Source: Watersipora subatra (Eukaryota > Bryozoa > Gymnolaemata > Cheilostomatida > Watersiporidae). From it: a stretch of 64,000 nt of DNA. Shown piece by piece: positions 1 to 12,400 of this stretch (the first letter of the stretch is position 1; the number at the start of each line of letters is the position of its first letter). The DNA is taken from the NCBI RefSeq assembly GCF_963576615.1, contig NC_088717.1, forward strand, positions 51,065,026 through 51,129,025. Reading direction: 5' to 3'. Position numbers and translations under genes: made by a program. A model generated the notes under the pieces. The model did not search any database. It was not told where the DNA came from and saw only the letters and a list, made by a program, of their open reading frames with translations.

Positions 1-61
1 TCATTAGCAGATTTCATTTTTAGAGGCCAGAAAGAATAGACAAGTATTTTTTACCCAAGAC

Positions 62-119
62 ACAAAACACTTTAATAAAAAAGGATATATATATATATTT
101 ATATATATATAAAAATGCT

Positions 120-191
<72 letters not shown>

Positions 192-260
192 CTTGCATAA
201 ATATACATATATAGATATACTTGTATAAATATAGATATACTTATATAAATATACATATAA
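62..260. repeat. TA/ATA microsatellite
   Basis: Nearly pure alternating TA with occasional AAA interruptions. The apparent minus-strand reading frame of alternating Ile and Tyr is a by-product of the repeat. Confidence 0.95.
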
Positions 261-579
261 CTACAACTAAAGTTTTACTATACATGTATTATAAAATAAT
301 GTAGTAAAATAAAAGAACTCTGCAATAAATTGAAGCAAGTAGTAAAAGTTATGTAAAATAGTTACACTTAACTTTCAGCTACTGGCAGTTTCATGACTTG
401 TTCTGTCAATTTTCACTTCTTTTGTTAAGTGGCTGGAATCTTAAGATTGGCAAAGACATAGAAATGCAATGATATATTATATACACAAATACTTTGGCAG
501 TCTAGAGCGATCTCCGATATCGCTAGATGCGCCAAAAAAACAGAGAATAGTTATAGATACAATGATTCTACTATACTGA

Positions 580-735
580 AAAGTCGATGGTTAGCCTAGT
601 TGCTAGAATGTAGCGCTGCCAAACTGAAAATCAGAAGATTTCAAACCCATATGAAACAATCATTTACCCCAAATGAAAACCACAGCTTCAGAAAAAAGAC
701 GAACATACAAGGCTCTTCTTGTACTAAAGATAATG
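580..735 (+). mobile_element. old tRNA-derived SINE-like copy
   Basis: It resembles the copy at 29949-30166: a tRNA-like stretch (ggttagcctagttgctag), a decayed B box (atttcaaaccc) and the same downstream order of short motifs. It is heavily diverged, so its ends are approximate. Confidence 0.35.
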
Positions 736-950
736 TAATTTAAAAATTTTGAGAAACTCTATGACAAATTTTTACAACTGTCACCATCTGCACTCCTAGG
801 GTATGTTGACTGCTTGCCTTCTTTGTAGACAGCAAAGAGTCAGACCATGTAAAGCCCGTGTCTTAATGTTTATTCACTTCTGGCCTTCTTCTACTTTTAT
901 ATTCTATTCACCTTCAGCTATCCTTCACACGCTACCTGTCAATTTATTTT

Positions 951-1169
951 ACTATAATAAGAACTGTGTCCAGCCATCTTTCTGTAGCCATGCTTAGAGA
1001 TTCGGAAACTAAAGTTTTCAATTAGATGCTAAGCTATGGCTTTCTGCCTGGCTAGCTGACACTCATCATCTGCAACAATCAACCACTTTGCTGCACTTTG
1101 GAATCACTGCGCAGTTACTTATTACACCAAACAGTTTCACACAGTGCTTTGAACAACCAGGGTATTAGT
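951..1169 (-). mobile_element. SINE, TTATTATAGT-tailed family
   Basis: Its low-coordinate edge is actataataagaac, the reverse complement of the family's 3' tail. Its other edge carries the decayed head motif (ggtattagtt, compare actagtac). The middle contains the shared block around tttggaatcactg, matching attatggaataattg in sister copies at 3621-3832 and 21871-22090. Confidence 0.5.
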
Positions 1170-1639
1170 TGTCTTTAAAAGCCAGTAACCTTCCAAGAGC
1201 AAATATTTGTTTGATCACCTGTCTGGTAAACAGATTCATTTTCTAAAAAAAGTCTTTTAATTCAAAAGCCTTGTGCATGGAAAATTGTACTTTACTAAAT
1301 AATGTTTTCATGTCATCTCAAAAAGCCTTCCAACTGATAGTTCTATTAAATATTTTTCAAGCAACCATGATTATATTTACTCTCTTTTGAAGCTTAATTG
1401 AGAAATCTTGGTTGGATGATAATGAAACTGAAATAGAATGTAAAACTGTGGAGCAGACAAGCGGAGCAGTAGCAGCTTAATAAAGATGACTTGCACACAT
1501 AGTTAAATATAAAACGGAATAAAGATGGATTATAATATAGACAAGGTCAATGACAGGAAAGACAGCTGATTGAAGATAAACATATGTACATGTGGATAGA
1601 ATATATATTTGTGCTGTTGGACAGATTGATACTGGTGAA

Positions 1640-2698
1640 TTATTTAGATATTTCTGGTGTGCTGTTGTAGTTTGCTTTAAGCTCCTCTTTCTCTCTCTTC
1701 TGGTTGTGTTCATAAACCACAGCAAAGTTTCCTCCCACGATTGCAATAGGAAGAGCGGTTATTGTTAGACCCACAAGCATCACCACGATGGTAACTAGAT
1801 AGCCCGGAAAAGTTGTAGGATACATGTCTCCATAGCCAACTGTTGTCATAGTGACAATCACAAACCAATATGCTACAACAACACAAAATAACTGTATTTT
1901 ATGTGGAGAAAAAGAATTAATTTGATACACTCATGACTGCATGTATACATAGGCACACACACACCCACACATGCAAACACACACACTTGTACGCACGCGC
2001 GCGCACACACACATGCAAGCGCGCATGCACACACACACGCACACACATACACACACATATGGATGCACACACGCACATGAACACACGCACATGAACACAT
2101 GCACAGGAACACACGCACATGAACACACGCACACACATGAACACATGCACACATGCACACACATGGACAGACACACACAAATGGACACACACACATATGG
2201 ACACACACATGGACACACGCACACACATGGACACACACACACATGGATGCAGGCACACAAGTTGACCAACGCACACACATAGACACCACACACACATAGA
2301 CACACGCATAGACACTGCACACACATGAACACATACACCTGAACACATGCACACCCATGAACACACGCACACACATGGGCACACGCACACACACGGACAC
2401 AGACACACATGGACACATGTACACTCACACATGGACACATGTACACTCACACACACATGGACACATACATGTGCACCCATACACATGGACTCATATATAT
2501 GCACACACACATGAAAACCTACACATGCACAAACACATTGACACATATATATGCACGTACACATGGACACATACGCATGAACATACTCATGGACACATAC
2601 TCATGGACACATACTCATGGACACACACCAACACATTCCCACACATGCACGCTTACTCGCACACACAGACACATGCACATGTGCGCATCAATCCACTG

Positions 2699-2766
<68 letters not shown>

Positions 2767-5700
2767 TGAGCGACATAATCATGTCGCAGGTGTTGTGTAT
2801 AGAAGCCTATGTGATGAGTATGGCCTTAATAAACCACAACACTGGTGGGAAGCTCCTGGTAAGGTCAATGAAAATGACCGCGCTAAGATCCTCTGGGACT
2901 TCTACATCCAAACTGACAAGCATGTCCTAGCAAACCAACCAGATATAGTGGTGGTAGACAAGGAGAACAAGAGGGCTACTATAATAGATATAGCAGTACC
3001 CAATGACCACAATATAGCCAGCAAAGAAAAAGAAAAGGTAGAAAAATATCTCCCTCTTGGAGAAGAAATTGAAAAATGCTGGAATGTAAGAACAACTGTA
3101 ATCCCAGTAGTCATTGGGGCACTGGGCGCAATAACACCGGCGCATAAAATGTGGCTTGCCCAAATACCAACAACAATCAACTCAGGTGAGCTGTAGAAAA
3201 GTGCGCCATTAGGAACAGCTAAGATCTTGAGGTGAGTGCTCAAACTCCCAGGTCTCTAGTAGGAGACCCGAGTTAGAGCAGAATTTACCGCCCATACGGG
3301 GTATTCGGGGTGAGGAAACAATTTTTTATATATAGATTGTTATATATATAGATTGTTATATATATATTATGTATATATTGCCAGTTATTCATCTTCTACA
3401 GCTCGTTTTTAACAAATAAACTACTATTTTTTCCGTCACACTTGGAGGTTGGGGAAAAAGAATGTACTGTATGACTATGGGCTTCAGCACCATGCACACT
3501 ACCACCTGCATTAACTCTTTGCCATACATGTTTAAGAATAATTGTGTACATACATGTACTTATTTTCTGGCACACACGACGATCCCTCGCAACACAGCGG
3601 ACTGTCAAGGTACCACTTTTTACTATAATAAGAGTTGAGTATGTTAGAAGACACGCTTAGAGGTTAGGAGAAAATAATGTCTAGTGCAGGTATCGAACTT
3701 AAACATTCAGCTTAACAGCCAGGCACACTACCAACTGCCACTTAAACACCTTGCTGCATTATGGAATAATTGTGGAAATAGCTGTTACACACAAAAATCT
3801 CTCACAGAACACTAGACTCCCAGGGCACTAGTCATGTTAATTTAGGTAATACATTCATCACTAGTAGCTGCATGTACCTGAGGGAACACTACTAATGGTA
3901 TTCTCCTGGTCCGTGGCAGTTATTGAAGAGAAATAGATCATGGGTCCAAATATGAGAACTGACATGGTAAGCAGAGAGACAAGAAGAATTAACTCTTTCC
4001 AGCTTCTGTAGAAGGTTATTAGCAGTACCTTTAGTCCACTACAAGCAACTCATTCAGCTGGAATCACAGAAAATTTTCAAAGGAGCAGATAACTCTTTTA
4101 AGGCTGCTCATATGCATTATCTAGCCTACATCTAGCCTTGTGTTCTTTAGTGGGAGTTGATTTTTCTATCACTGTTGTCAAGATATTTCCTAGTTGGAAA
4201 CAAAGTGCATGCCCGCCTTTCAACTGGTTATTGTCAATGTGTGAACATACAAAGTGTGTTTAGATGAAGGTGCTTAAATGGGATTTCTGTTCTTTTACAA
4301 AAACTGAAAAGCCTCTTATTCTGCTTTTTTTGATTCAGTCTTTTAAGATTTGACCAAGTTTATAACTTTATATCATAAATATATATAAATATGTATATTT
4401 GTACCCATTTGAAGCATTTTCTATTCTCATATGGAGAAAACAAACTGGCATAACCTCTGCAATCAGAGCTTAAACAAAAATGTATTAATAATTTACAGTA
4501 AATCCTAAAGAGGAAAATGGGTACTTGGTCGTTGATCTTAGCGGTTTACCAGCAAGTAGTTTTGTTCATTTTGACTACAAAAGATTTTACTTGGGTGGCT
4601 TTTAATTAAGGATGATGGAGTTATTTACCCTTAAATTATGGTCAAGAAATACTTTAGCAGAGAGGAGACAACACCTCCAACTGCTCGCAAGTTCATGCTT
4701 CTCTCCTATTCTGACAAATAAATTAAGGCAGCATTAGGTTCAAGGTTTTTAGTTTTTACTCTCAAGTCGCTAATTAAAGTCACTCTAAAGTACGCTAATT
4801 TAAAGCCAGGTGTCTACATGAACAGTGGAACCATAAACACATGTAGCTCTCTATACTTGGATAATTCTATTGTGCTGGTTACCAAGTCATGTATCATATT
4901 TAGCATTGATTCAGTAAGCGATGACGATGGCGTTGATTCTGCTGAGAGATGTTTGGCCAAGATATTAAATGCATGAGAGCAGTTAAGACAATTTCCTGGT
5001 CATACAAAAATAGAAAGTCTATCGGAATGTGTTGGTGAACATGTTTATATAATATACTCTGCGTGCGAGAGGAGTAAACAGAAATTGTATAACTTTATTT
5101 GCATGAGATATTTAGTCACTGAAATCTCAATTTCAATAAATCGAGTGTGAACATGCCATATTGATATACAGTTACAATGCATAGTGCACTGTATGAACTA
5201 TGAAACGCAGTTTAACAGCATTTGTTAAATGTTAAAATTCTCAAAAGTAGAGCTTTGATACTGCATCACAACTTGCCATTGCCTAATATTTTGTCATTAA
5301 TTCTGCTGCTGTTATTGTAGGTAATGTAGCGTGATCTAAGGCTTTTCTTTAAGGTCTGAGTTCAAATCCCATTTCTGTACCATTATTTATAGTACTTTTT
5401 TCATGTCTAACACTGCTTACTGTTTTATTATTAGTTCTGTTGCTACTATTGCAGTTGTTGCTATAATAATAATTATTGCTGCTATAATCTATCCTATAAT
5501 ATGAGCAGCGTTTGTATGTCTAAAGTCAAGTTAAGAAAATTGTAAAAAAAAAAAATGGTCTCACAAAGGAATTGAACCCAGGTGTAAGTTTCAAAGGTAA
5601 GCTCACTACCATTACACCACTAGTAAACCCTGACCAGTACTTGGATAATTCTTCATATATCCTAATTACTCATGATGATCTCTCACCATGCACAGACTTG

Positions 5701-8700
5701 CAAGTGAACTAGTAATAATAATTATTGTTGCTGTTCTTATTGTACATTACTTGAGGTGGTATGCAATTAACTGAATTTGTTCCAATCACATTAAAAAACT
5801 GTTCAATATTTTATCTTTAAATGTTAGAGAAATGTCACATGGTTCAAACAAACAACTTACTAGTGTAAGTTCAAAACAGCAGAGAGCAGTTTGTACACAA
5901 ATATTCCATAGGACTAGGAAGAGTACCAACCTGTAAACAGACGCATAGCTGAGAAGTCGCAAGTATCTCATCTGTCCCACTCCAACTATGATCATTTGAG
6001 CGCAGAAAGCGGCAACGCATAGCGAAGAGCTGTTTTCAAACTGATCTGCGTTTGGCACAACCACAAAGATACCAAAAAGTGCAATAACGTAGAATACAGT
6101 TTCAGTGAGCGAAATGAGCATATCGACACCGTTTATCGATTTCCAAAACTTTCGTTTATTTGGACACGTGATGAACCTGATCCAAATCTCAATCGCGTAG
6201 ACGATGAAGCATAAGAGGTTCAAATAGCCAAAAACATCAGGAATGAGAACGAGCCACATGTCGTTGTACCCTTCGCAAGAAGTGTTGTACTTGATGTCTG
6301 GTAACCGAGTTGGTTGAGAGCTTGAGTTTGTCTCGACATTATTCCATGCAGCTGGTAAAGTCGAAATGGCAGATTGTAGAGCCGAAAACAGAGTAAATAG
6401 CAAATAGCCCACAGCAAACGCTTTTGAACCAGCGCGATACTGCGTATCTGGCCCGAATGGGTCGGTCAGAAAACACCAAATCAAGTATGCTTTCTGATTT
6501 TTTGAACCACCGTAGGTCTTGGCCTTGACATTTTTATTAAAATAATCAAATTGTTTGTCTAAGTCGCTACTGCTTTTCGCTTCTTGAATGCAGCATTCCG
6601 AAATATTTTCTGCAGCAACTTCCCAAAATTCCAAGTGAGACAGAAAGTCTGAATAGCAGATGTTCTTAGGGCAGTGCAGCTCACCGCCTATGTAAAACTT
6701 GAGAACCTCCTTGAATATTTCTGCATCGCTTTCAAAGAAATAATTGGTACCAGAAGGATCATTCCGTACAAGTTTACCGAGCCGAGATTTTGGATATTTC
6801 AGCAAAGTGCCGACAGTACTAACAAAGTTCTGTCCAGAAATGTTGATTATTATCTTTTTGCTCTTCATCTTTTCTGATGCCACAAAGTCTTGAATGTCAA
6901 CACTTTGCGGATTGTCATCAATGCCTGTTGGGAATATGGCAGCGATGTCTACCTACAACACAACATCATGACTCTAAATGTACGCTGACTTATTTTTTGG
7001 GTTTTCATTGCTTAAATGATAACTAGTATACAAAAATACTGAAAATAAAACACATTAATAGCCGGCAGCGCTGGAAATAAAATCTCTGGACCTTTACCAA
7101 AGAACAAGTTGGGTATAGTAAAGCTACCATCTTTTTAAAAATCAATACAGTAGCTGTTGCGTAGTAGTCTAGAATACCTGACCTACAAACAGCAGGTCAT
7201 GTTTCAATTTCAACAAGAGACGCAACGCCGGGAAGCACGGCTAGCACAGATATATAAATAAGGAATGAATTCTTTGACTCTCCACCATGTCTGCTGATAT
7301 GTATTATTAACAGCTATAGAATTTTATGGATTTACTGCCTGCATATTTTATGTCCATTTCATCACAGCCAGAAACCGGCCAAGTACTGTCATTAAGGTCT
7401 AAACCACAGCTAGAGCATTCTGGTATACATACATTCTCAATTATGGTTTAATACCATTTTCAAGGTTTTTCTTGATTTCTTACCAAAAGGTTATACAAAG
7501 GTCAAAGGTAAAGCTAATAAACAAAGTAAAGAGGATGACTAGCTCAGTATAGCTTACTAACCAGCCACTAGATCAACCAATCACCAGTGAGGATTTTAAA
7601 ACAGAAAGTTCTTAGAGCTAAGTAGAATAAAGAAAGAAATAGTAGTTGGGAGAATTAATTAATTAATTAATTAGTAGAAAGATTATCAATGATTCGCCAT
7701 AGTTATGGAATTTATGGAATTATTGTGCAGTTCACATTAGACAACCTTTTAAAATTAATAGCACAGAAGTAGCTTCAGGGCCAAAAATATTCCATTCTGA
7801 AGGTTTTCTGTTTCAACAGAACTTGGTTTTATGTCTTCCATTGCATGATGATTATATTTTTAGTAACTTGATGTTGAAAAATAGAGCTTGAAGCACTTAA
7901 AATGCAAGTTAATCATCATAGTATAAACTACATATATGTAGACATATAAAGATATACAGCGCAAACATCCGCGTTTCCGCAGGTAATATAAGTATGGTTC
8001 ATTTATGTCACTTGTTCATGTATATATATATATATATATATATTTGTTGCATTTGATGGATTATCTTTATTTAACTTATAAATTTGCAGATTTATAACAT
8101 ATTATTTGATAGCATCATTGCGGTAATCTATTCTTACAGTTGATTGACGCTCGTAACCCCGCTTTTAATTCATGTAAAAAGCTAGTCTGGCTGCGAACTT
8201 TAGCTAACATATCAATGAGTACAATGAGTTTTTATGCGACATTGGTAAGTATAAATATAAATTAAAAATATATCTTCAAATTTAGAATGAAGTAAAAATT
8301 GAAAACTCCAATAAATTGCAAAGCAGTACACAGGCTATAATATCATCGCAGGTGAATTTTAAGCAATAGATATCAACTGGTAGAGATGTTTCTTGGTTTC
8401 TCTATGCATATTTATTAAGAGATCTTTGCGAGTGGGAAGTAAGTTAGCAGATTTATTGCATCCAAAAGGCTTAATATCGCTTCACTGAAAAAAGAAGGCA
8501 AAATATAGGTGAAATTTGCCTCCTCCATAAAAGGGCTAAATTTATTTTATCAAAATTCTGACGAATCATATAAAAATACACCGTCAGCCTTTATTTGAAT
8601 GCCACCTCCAATTGACCACCTCTATAAAAGAAGGGTTAGAAATAGAGCCTCACGGTGTTCAATTGGAGGTTTTACGGTATATAAATAAATACGTATATGC

Positions 8701-8848
8701 ATTTTATGTATATATATACATAAATAGCTATTAGGATAATAGAATTGAAAAATATTACATTGAAAAGATAAGCAGAAAATAAGGCCTGTTGTGGTCAGAG
8801 CCATCTCTATTGCTTAAAGCAAGATAAGTTAGCATTTACCTTTGTCAT
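1640..8848 (-). CDS. Kv-type potassium channel subunit, gene 1 (degenerate S4)
   Basis: Pore-forming or modulatory subunit of a voltage-gated K+ channel in the plasma membrane. Four coding exons on the minus strand: 8840-8848 (ATG plus two codons), 5931-6952, 3878-4038 and 1640-1872. Phases agree throughout, giving 474 aa. The T1 domain (about 37-130) has the HX5CX20CC zinc motif (H96, C102, C123-C124) typical of Shab/Shaw/Shal-class Kv channels. Six membrane segments follow. The filter TVGYGD is at 408-413. S2 keeps the inner Glu and S3 keeps its Asp, but S4 reads GQMRYLRLLSY, so only the Shaker R3 and R4 equivalents remain. S6 has LPIAIVGGNF in place of LPVPVIVxNF. Only the 9-nt start exon is uncertain: upstream of 6952 the frame runs into an intron acceptor, and ATGACAAAG followed by gtaaat at 8839 fits in phase. 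It may be a silent (KvS-like) subunit or weakly voltage-dependent. Confidence 0.88.
1940..2699. repeat. CA/TG-rich tract in the last intron of Kv gene 1
   Basis: A run of (CA)n mixed with ACACATGGACACAC-type units, about 760 bp long, inside the intron between the S5 exon and the pore exon. Long open frames on both strands (Cys/Val-rich on minus, Thr/His-rich on plus) are simple consequences of the repeat and are not genes. Confidence 0.95.
2701..2765. repeat. (TA)n microsatellite
   Basis: A pure TA run that directly abuts the 5' edge of the LINE fragment starting near 2766. Confidence 0.97.
2766..3325 (+). mobile_element. LINE 3' end with restriction-like endonuclease domain (R2/R4-type)
   Basis: The 3' fragment of a non-LTR retrotransposon ORF. 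The reading frame gives a Cys/His-containing stretch (HNHVAGVVYRSLC) and then the core QPDIVVVDKENKRATIIDIA, which fits a PD-(D/E)xK restriction-like endonuclease as in R2/R4-clade LINEs. It continues through VVIGALGAITPAHKMWL to an in-frame TAG near 3194 and a C-terminal LGTAKIL-like block after it. There is no reverse transcriptase here, so the copy is 5'-truncated. It is flanked by TA repeats on both sides and lies in a Kv gene 1 intron. The clade is inferred from the domain only. Confidence 0.75.
3326..3385. repeat. TATATAGATTGT short tandem repeat
   Basis: TA-rich tail next to the LINE 3' end, with tandem tatatatagattgt units. It may be the element's own 3' tail or the continuation of the target microsatellite. 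Confidence 0.7.
3400..3612 (-). mobile_element. tRNA-derived SINE-like copy
   Basis: Reverse complement shows an A-box-like ggtggtagtgtgcatgg followed by family spacing; the motif ctttgccatacatg and the cgatccctcgcaacac edge match the head of sister copies. It lies directly next to another copy in the same orientation. Confidence 0.4.
3621..3832 (-). mobile_element. SINE, TTATTATAGT-tailed family
   Basis: Begins with tactataataag (reverse complement of the tail) and ends with the actag head at 3826-3832. It contains the reverse complement of a tRNA-like promoter (ggcacactaccaactgcc, tatcgaact) and the shared attatggaataattgtg block. Confidence 0.5.
5555..5712 (-). mobile_element. tRNA-derived SINE copy
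   Basis: On the minus strand the A box (tgtaatggtagtgagc) and B box (gggttcaattcc) are both well preserved and about 30 nt apart, which is RNA polymerase III promoter spacing. The remainder (gatgatctctcaccatgc, actag) matches the family head. It is not a functional tRNA: no acceptor stem can be formed. Confidence 0.6.
7998..8677 (+). repeat. dispersed repeat family, copy A
   Basis: Aligns by eye over almost its whole length with 42121-42791, for example ttcatttatgtcacttgttc, catattatttgatagcatc and acatatcaatgagt. It ends with the same ggttttacgg at the right edge. It lacks the left part seen in copy B, so it is truncated or rearranged. It lies in intron 1 of Kv gene 1. Confidence 0.75.
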
Positions 8849-9412
8849 GATGGAGCCTCTGTTGTATTCCCTTAAGTGGCTCACAACACCAGCAGCTCAG
8901 ACTCACACAGACTAATGTGTTATTTAACAGATGTATTGCTGATAATAGAAATTAAAGGATGTACATTTGAATTATGCATTATTTTTAGCCAATGAAAAAC
9001 AAATAATTATTCAAAAGCTCATCAGATTTCCGATACAAATTTCATAGGTCATGTACAAGATCAATGCATGCATCGCAAAGAGTGAAAGTTGTTAGTACGG
9101 ATGTGGTGATAACAACTCACATATTATGTGAGTTGTACAATAACTTATTGAGCTGTGTTCACTAGCCAACTTTGCATGATAACGAAAGTCATTGCTAATA
9201 CCGATAGTAGTTAACAAGTAGGGCCTATAGTAGAATTACTTATGAAATATGCTAAAGTTATTAAAGAATTTGTTATTAAAGAATATAAAAATATAAGCTC
9301 AAAAGAAATAATAAAAGCATATAGAAACGTTTTTCAATGTTTATTTGAAATGTACAACAAACTATTGAAATATAAAACCAAAAGTATCTATTTTAGTTAG
9401 TTTTTAAGGCTA
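8849..9412. other. intergenic region between the two Kv genes
   Basis: A 564-bp gap containing the 5' leader and presumed promoter of Kv gene 1 on its low-coordinate side and the 3' UTR of Kv gene 2 on its high side. No exon or convincing core promoter element is visible. Short AT-rich runs only. Confidence 0.5.
9340..9345 (-). promoter_or_regulatory. poly(A) signal AATAAA of Kv gene 2
   Basis: The plus-strand tttatt reads AATAAA on the minus strand, about 70 nt after the Kv gene 2 stop codon, the position expected for a short 3' UTR. Confidence 0.6.
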
Positions 9413-12400
9413 CTAAACGCTAACTGTAGAACTTCTGTTCTGCAAAGTTGCTGTTAAATGTTCTTTTTTGCCAGATTGTCTCTTCGCACGCTCTTGATTG
9501 TGTTTATAGACTATAGCAAAGTTTCCTCCAACAATAGCAATAGGAAGGGAGGTCATCGTAAGTCCCGCTATCATTACAACAACAGCAATCAGGTATCCAG
9601 GAAGTCTAGTCGGATACATGTCTCCATAGCCAACTGTTGTCATGGTGACTAGTACAAACCAATATGCTGTAAAGATACATTGAGATATATGAGAGTTAGT
9701 TTACATAAACAATTTTTAGATTAAATAACTTGGTAACTTACAGAAAAGAGTTTACCACTCTTGTAGCTTGTGTAGATGTCAATTCTCAAGGTCAGTTCTT
9801 TAACTTTCTCTGTTAACTGATACTGTATGTTTTTTTCTCAAATGTCCAACTATTACTGCTTAAGAACCTACTTGCTACCTAGGCTTTGTGCTTGACAGGT
9901 TTCCACTACATGCATATTAAAAAATAAAAGTTGTCTGCACCTGGAACACTTGCTCAAATGCATACTAGTAATTGGGAGATGAATACATGTAGAACTGAGT
10001 CAGCTTGCTTGAAAGCCAATTTTTTCAACATCATTTTTGAAAAAATTACAAACTACAAAATTTTATCTAAACTATTTGCTAGTCAAACTGACTGTTGAGA
10101 AGAACTAAATTTGCATCTCACATTTATGTGTGAGCTGTGCGGAGTTGCAGCACTAAAATATTTTATGAGTTTTATAATTATCAGAGTTAATAATATAGTG
10201 ATAATGCAGATATGTAATAGTTTACCCTCAGGAACACTTGTGATGGAAGGTCTATCATTCATTGATCCTAGTGACAAGAAGTAGACCAGGGGACCAAATA
10301 TGAGGACAGACATAGCCAACAGGGCAAAAAGTAGCAGGATTTCCTTCCAACTTCTGTACAGAGTGATTAGTAAGACCTTTAGTCCACTGTAAGAAAAATA
10401 CTGAATTGTTGAAAGTTACTAATATTATCCTGAGGGACTAATATGATACTGAGTGACTAATATAATACTGAGTGACTAATAGGATACTAAGTGACTAATA
10501 TGATGCTGAGTGACTAATATGATACTGAGTGACAGATATGATACTGAGTGACTAACATGATACTGAGTGACTAATATGATGCTGAGTATGTAATATGATA
10601 CTGAGTGACTGATATGATACTGAGTGACTAACATGATACTGAGTGACTAATATGATGCTGAGTGTGTAATATGATACTGAGTGACTGATATGATACTGGG
10701 CGACTAATATGATACTGAGTGACTAATATGATACCGAGCGACTAATATGATACTGAGTGACTAATATGATACTGAGTGACTAATATGATACCGAGTGACT
10801 AATATGATACTGAGTGATTAATATGATACTGAGCGACAAATATGTTACTGAGTGACTAATATGATACTGAGTGACTAATATGATGCTGAGTGACTAATAT
10901 GATACCGAGTGACTAATATGGTACTGAATGACCAATATGATACGAAGTGACTAATATGTTACTGAATGACTAATATGATACTGAGTAACTAATAGGATAC
11001 TGAGTAACTAATATGATACTGAATGATCAATATGATTATGACTGACTAAAATGATACCGAGTGACTAATATGATACTGCGAGACAAATATGTTACTGAGT
11101 GACTAATATGATATTGAGTGACTAATATGGTACTGAATGAATAATATGATACAAAGTGACTAATATGTTTACTGAGTGACTAATATGATACTCAGTGACT
11201 TATATGATACTGAGTGACTAATATGATACTGAGTGACTGATATGATACTGAGTGACTAAAATGATACTGAGTGACCAATATGATACGAAGTGACTAATAT
11301 GATACCGAGTGACTAATATGATACTGAGCGACTAATATGATACTGAGTGACTAATATGATACTGAGTGACTAATATGATACTGAGTGACTAATATGATAC
11401 TGAGTGACTAATATGATACCGAGTGACTAATATGATACTGAACGACAAATATGTTACTGAGTGACTAATATGATACTGAGTGACTAGTATGATACTGAGT
11501 GCCTGATATGATACTGAGTGACTAATATGACACTGAATGACTGATATGATACTGAGTGAGTAGTTAGCATTGAATGATTATTATAGAATTAAGGGAATGA
11601 CATAATACTGCGTAATAAAATAAGAAAATTCGCATCAAGATAATAAACGATTGACAAAATATTAAGTTAGTAAAATAGCTTTGATCGGCTAACACACTTC
11701 AAGTAACTAATATCTTCAGCTTTAATCAGAAAAAAATTTACAAAATTCGAAACTCGGTATACCTGATTTGAGAATCTTACTTACAGTGCGTGTATCAGTA
11801 AATGACCAATAAGACAATCCTTCTGTTGCTAGATAGTCTTATCTGCATATTAATGTACAGCTAGCCAAACAGATGTACTTGAATTGTTGGTGACCTTGTC
11901 TATGTGTGTATAATTAAGGTGACAATATACCTCAGTCGAAATATTGATGTACAATTAACGATTCAGTTGCGTCTCAATTTTGGAAAAAGTAAGTTAATAT
12001 ATTGACAGACAATATAAAACAGGCATACATCATTTATTTGAGCAGCTTACCTGTATATCGTGGCATAGCTAAGGAGACGGACATATCTTAGCTGTCCAAC
12101 TACCAGAATTATCATTTGAGAGCAAAAAGCGGTTACGCACCAAGCGGAACTGTTGCTGAAATAAACTGGCCTTTGTGCGACAAAGTAAATTCCAAAAAGA
12201 GCTAAAGCATAACATATCGACTCGATCAGAGATATTGTAAAGTCGAGTGCGTTAATCGATCTCCAGAAGCCATGTTTACTGGGACACGTAATGAATCTTG
12301 CCCAGACTTCTAGAAGATAAATGAAGGAGCAGGATAAGTTAAGGAATCCAAAAATGTCAGGAATCACATCGAGCCACTTAGAAGCGTACTCCTGACATGT

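Larger units (their letters stand above)
1..1639. other. gene-free stretch downstream of Kv gene 1
   Basis: No exon is supported here. It holds a TA-rich microsatellite (about 62-260) and two SINE-like copies (580-735 and 951-1169). Open frames in it are short and have no family features. It lies 3' of the minus-strand Kv gene, so part of it is probably that gene's 3' UTR. Confidence 0.5.

Noticed and set aside
1873-2570. Long Cys/Val-rich minus-strand frames and Thr/His-rich plus-strand frames
   Set aside because: They lie wholly in the CA/TG repeat tract; open frames are expected there in several phases and show no domain.
5560-5640. Possible functional tRNA gene on the minus strand
   Set aside because: A and B boxes are good but no acceptor stem or full cloverleaf can be drawn, and the flanks match a SINE family.
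6878-6883. Start of Kv gene 1 at an internal GTG
   Set aside because: The frame continues upstream to a clear acceptor at 6953-6954; GTG is an ordinary Val codon here.
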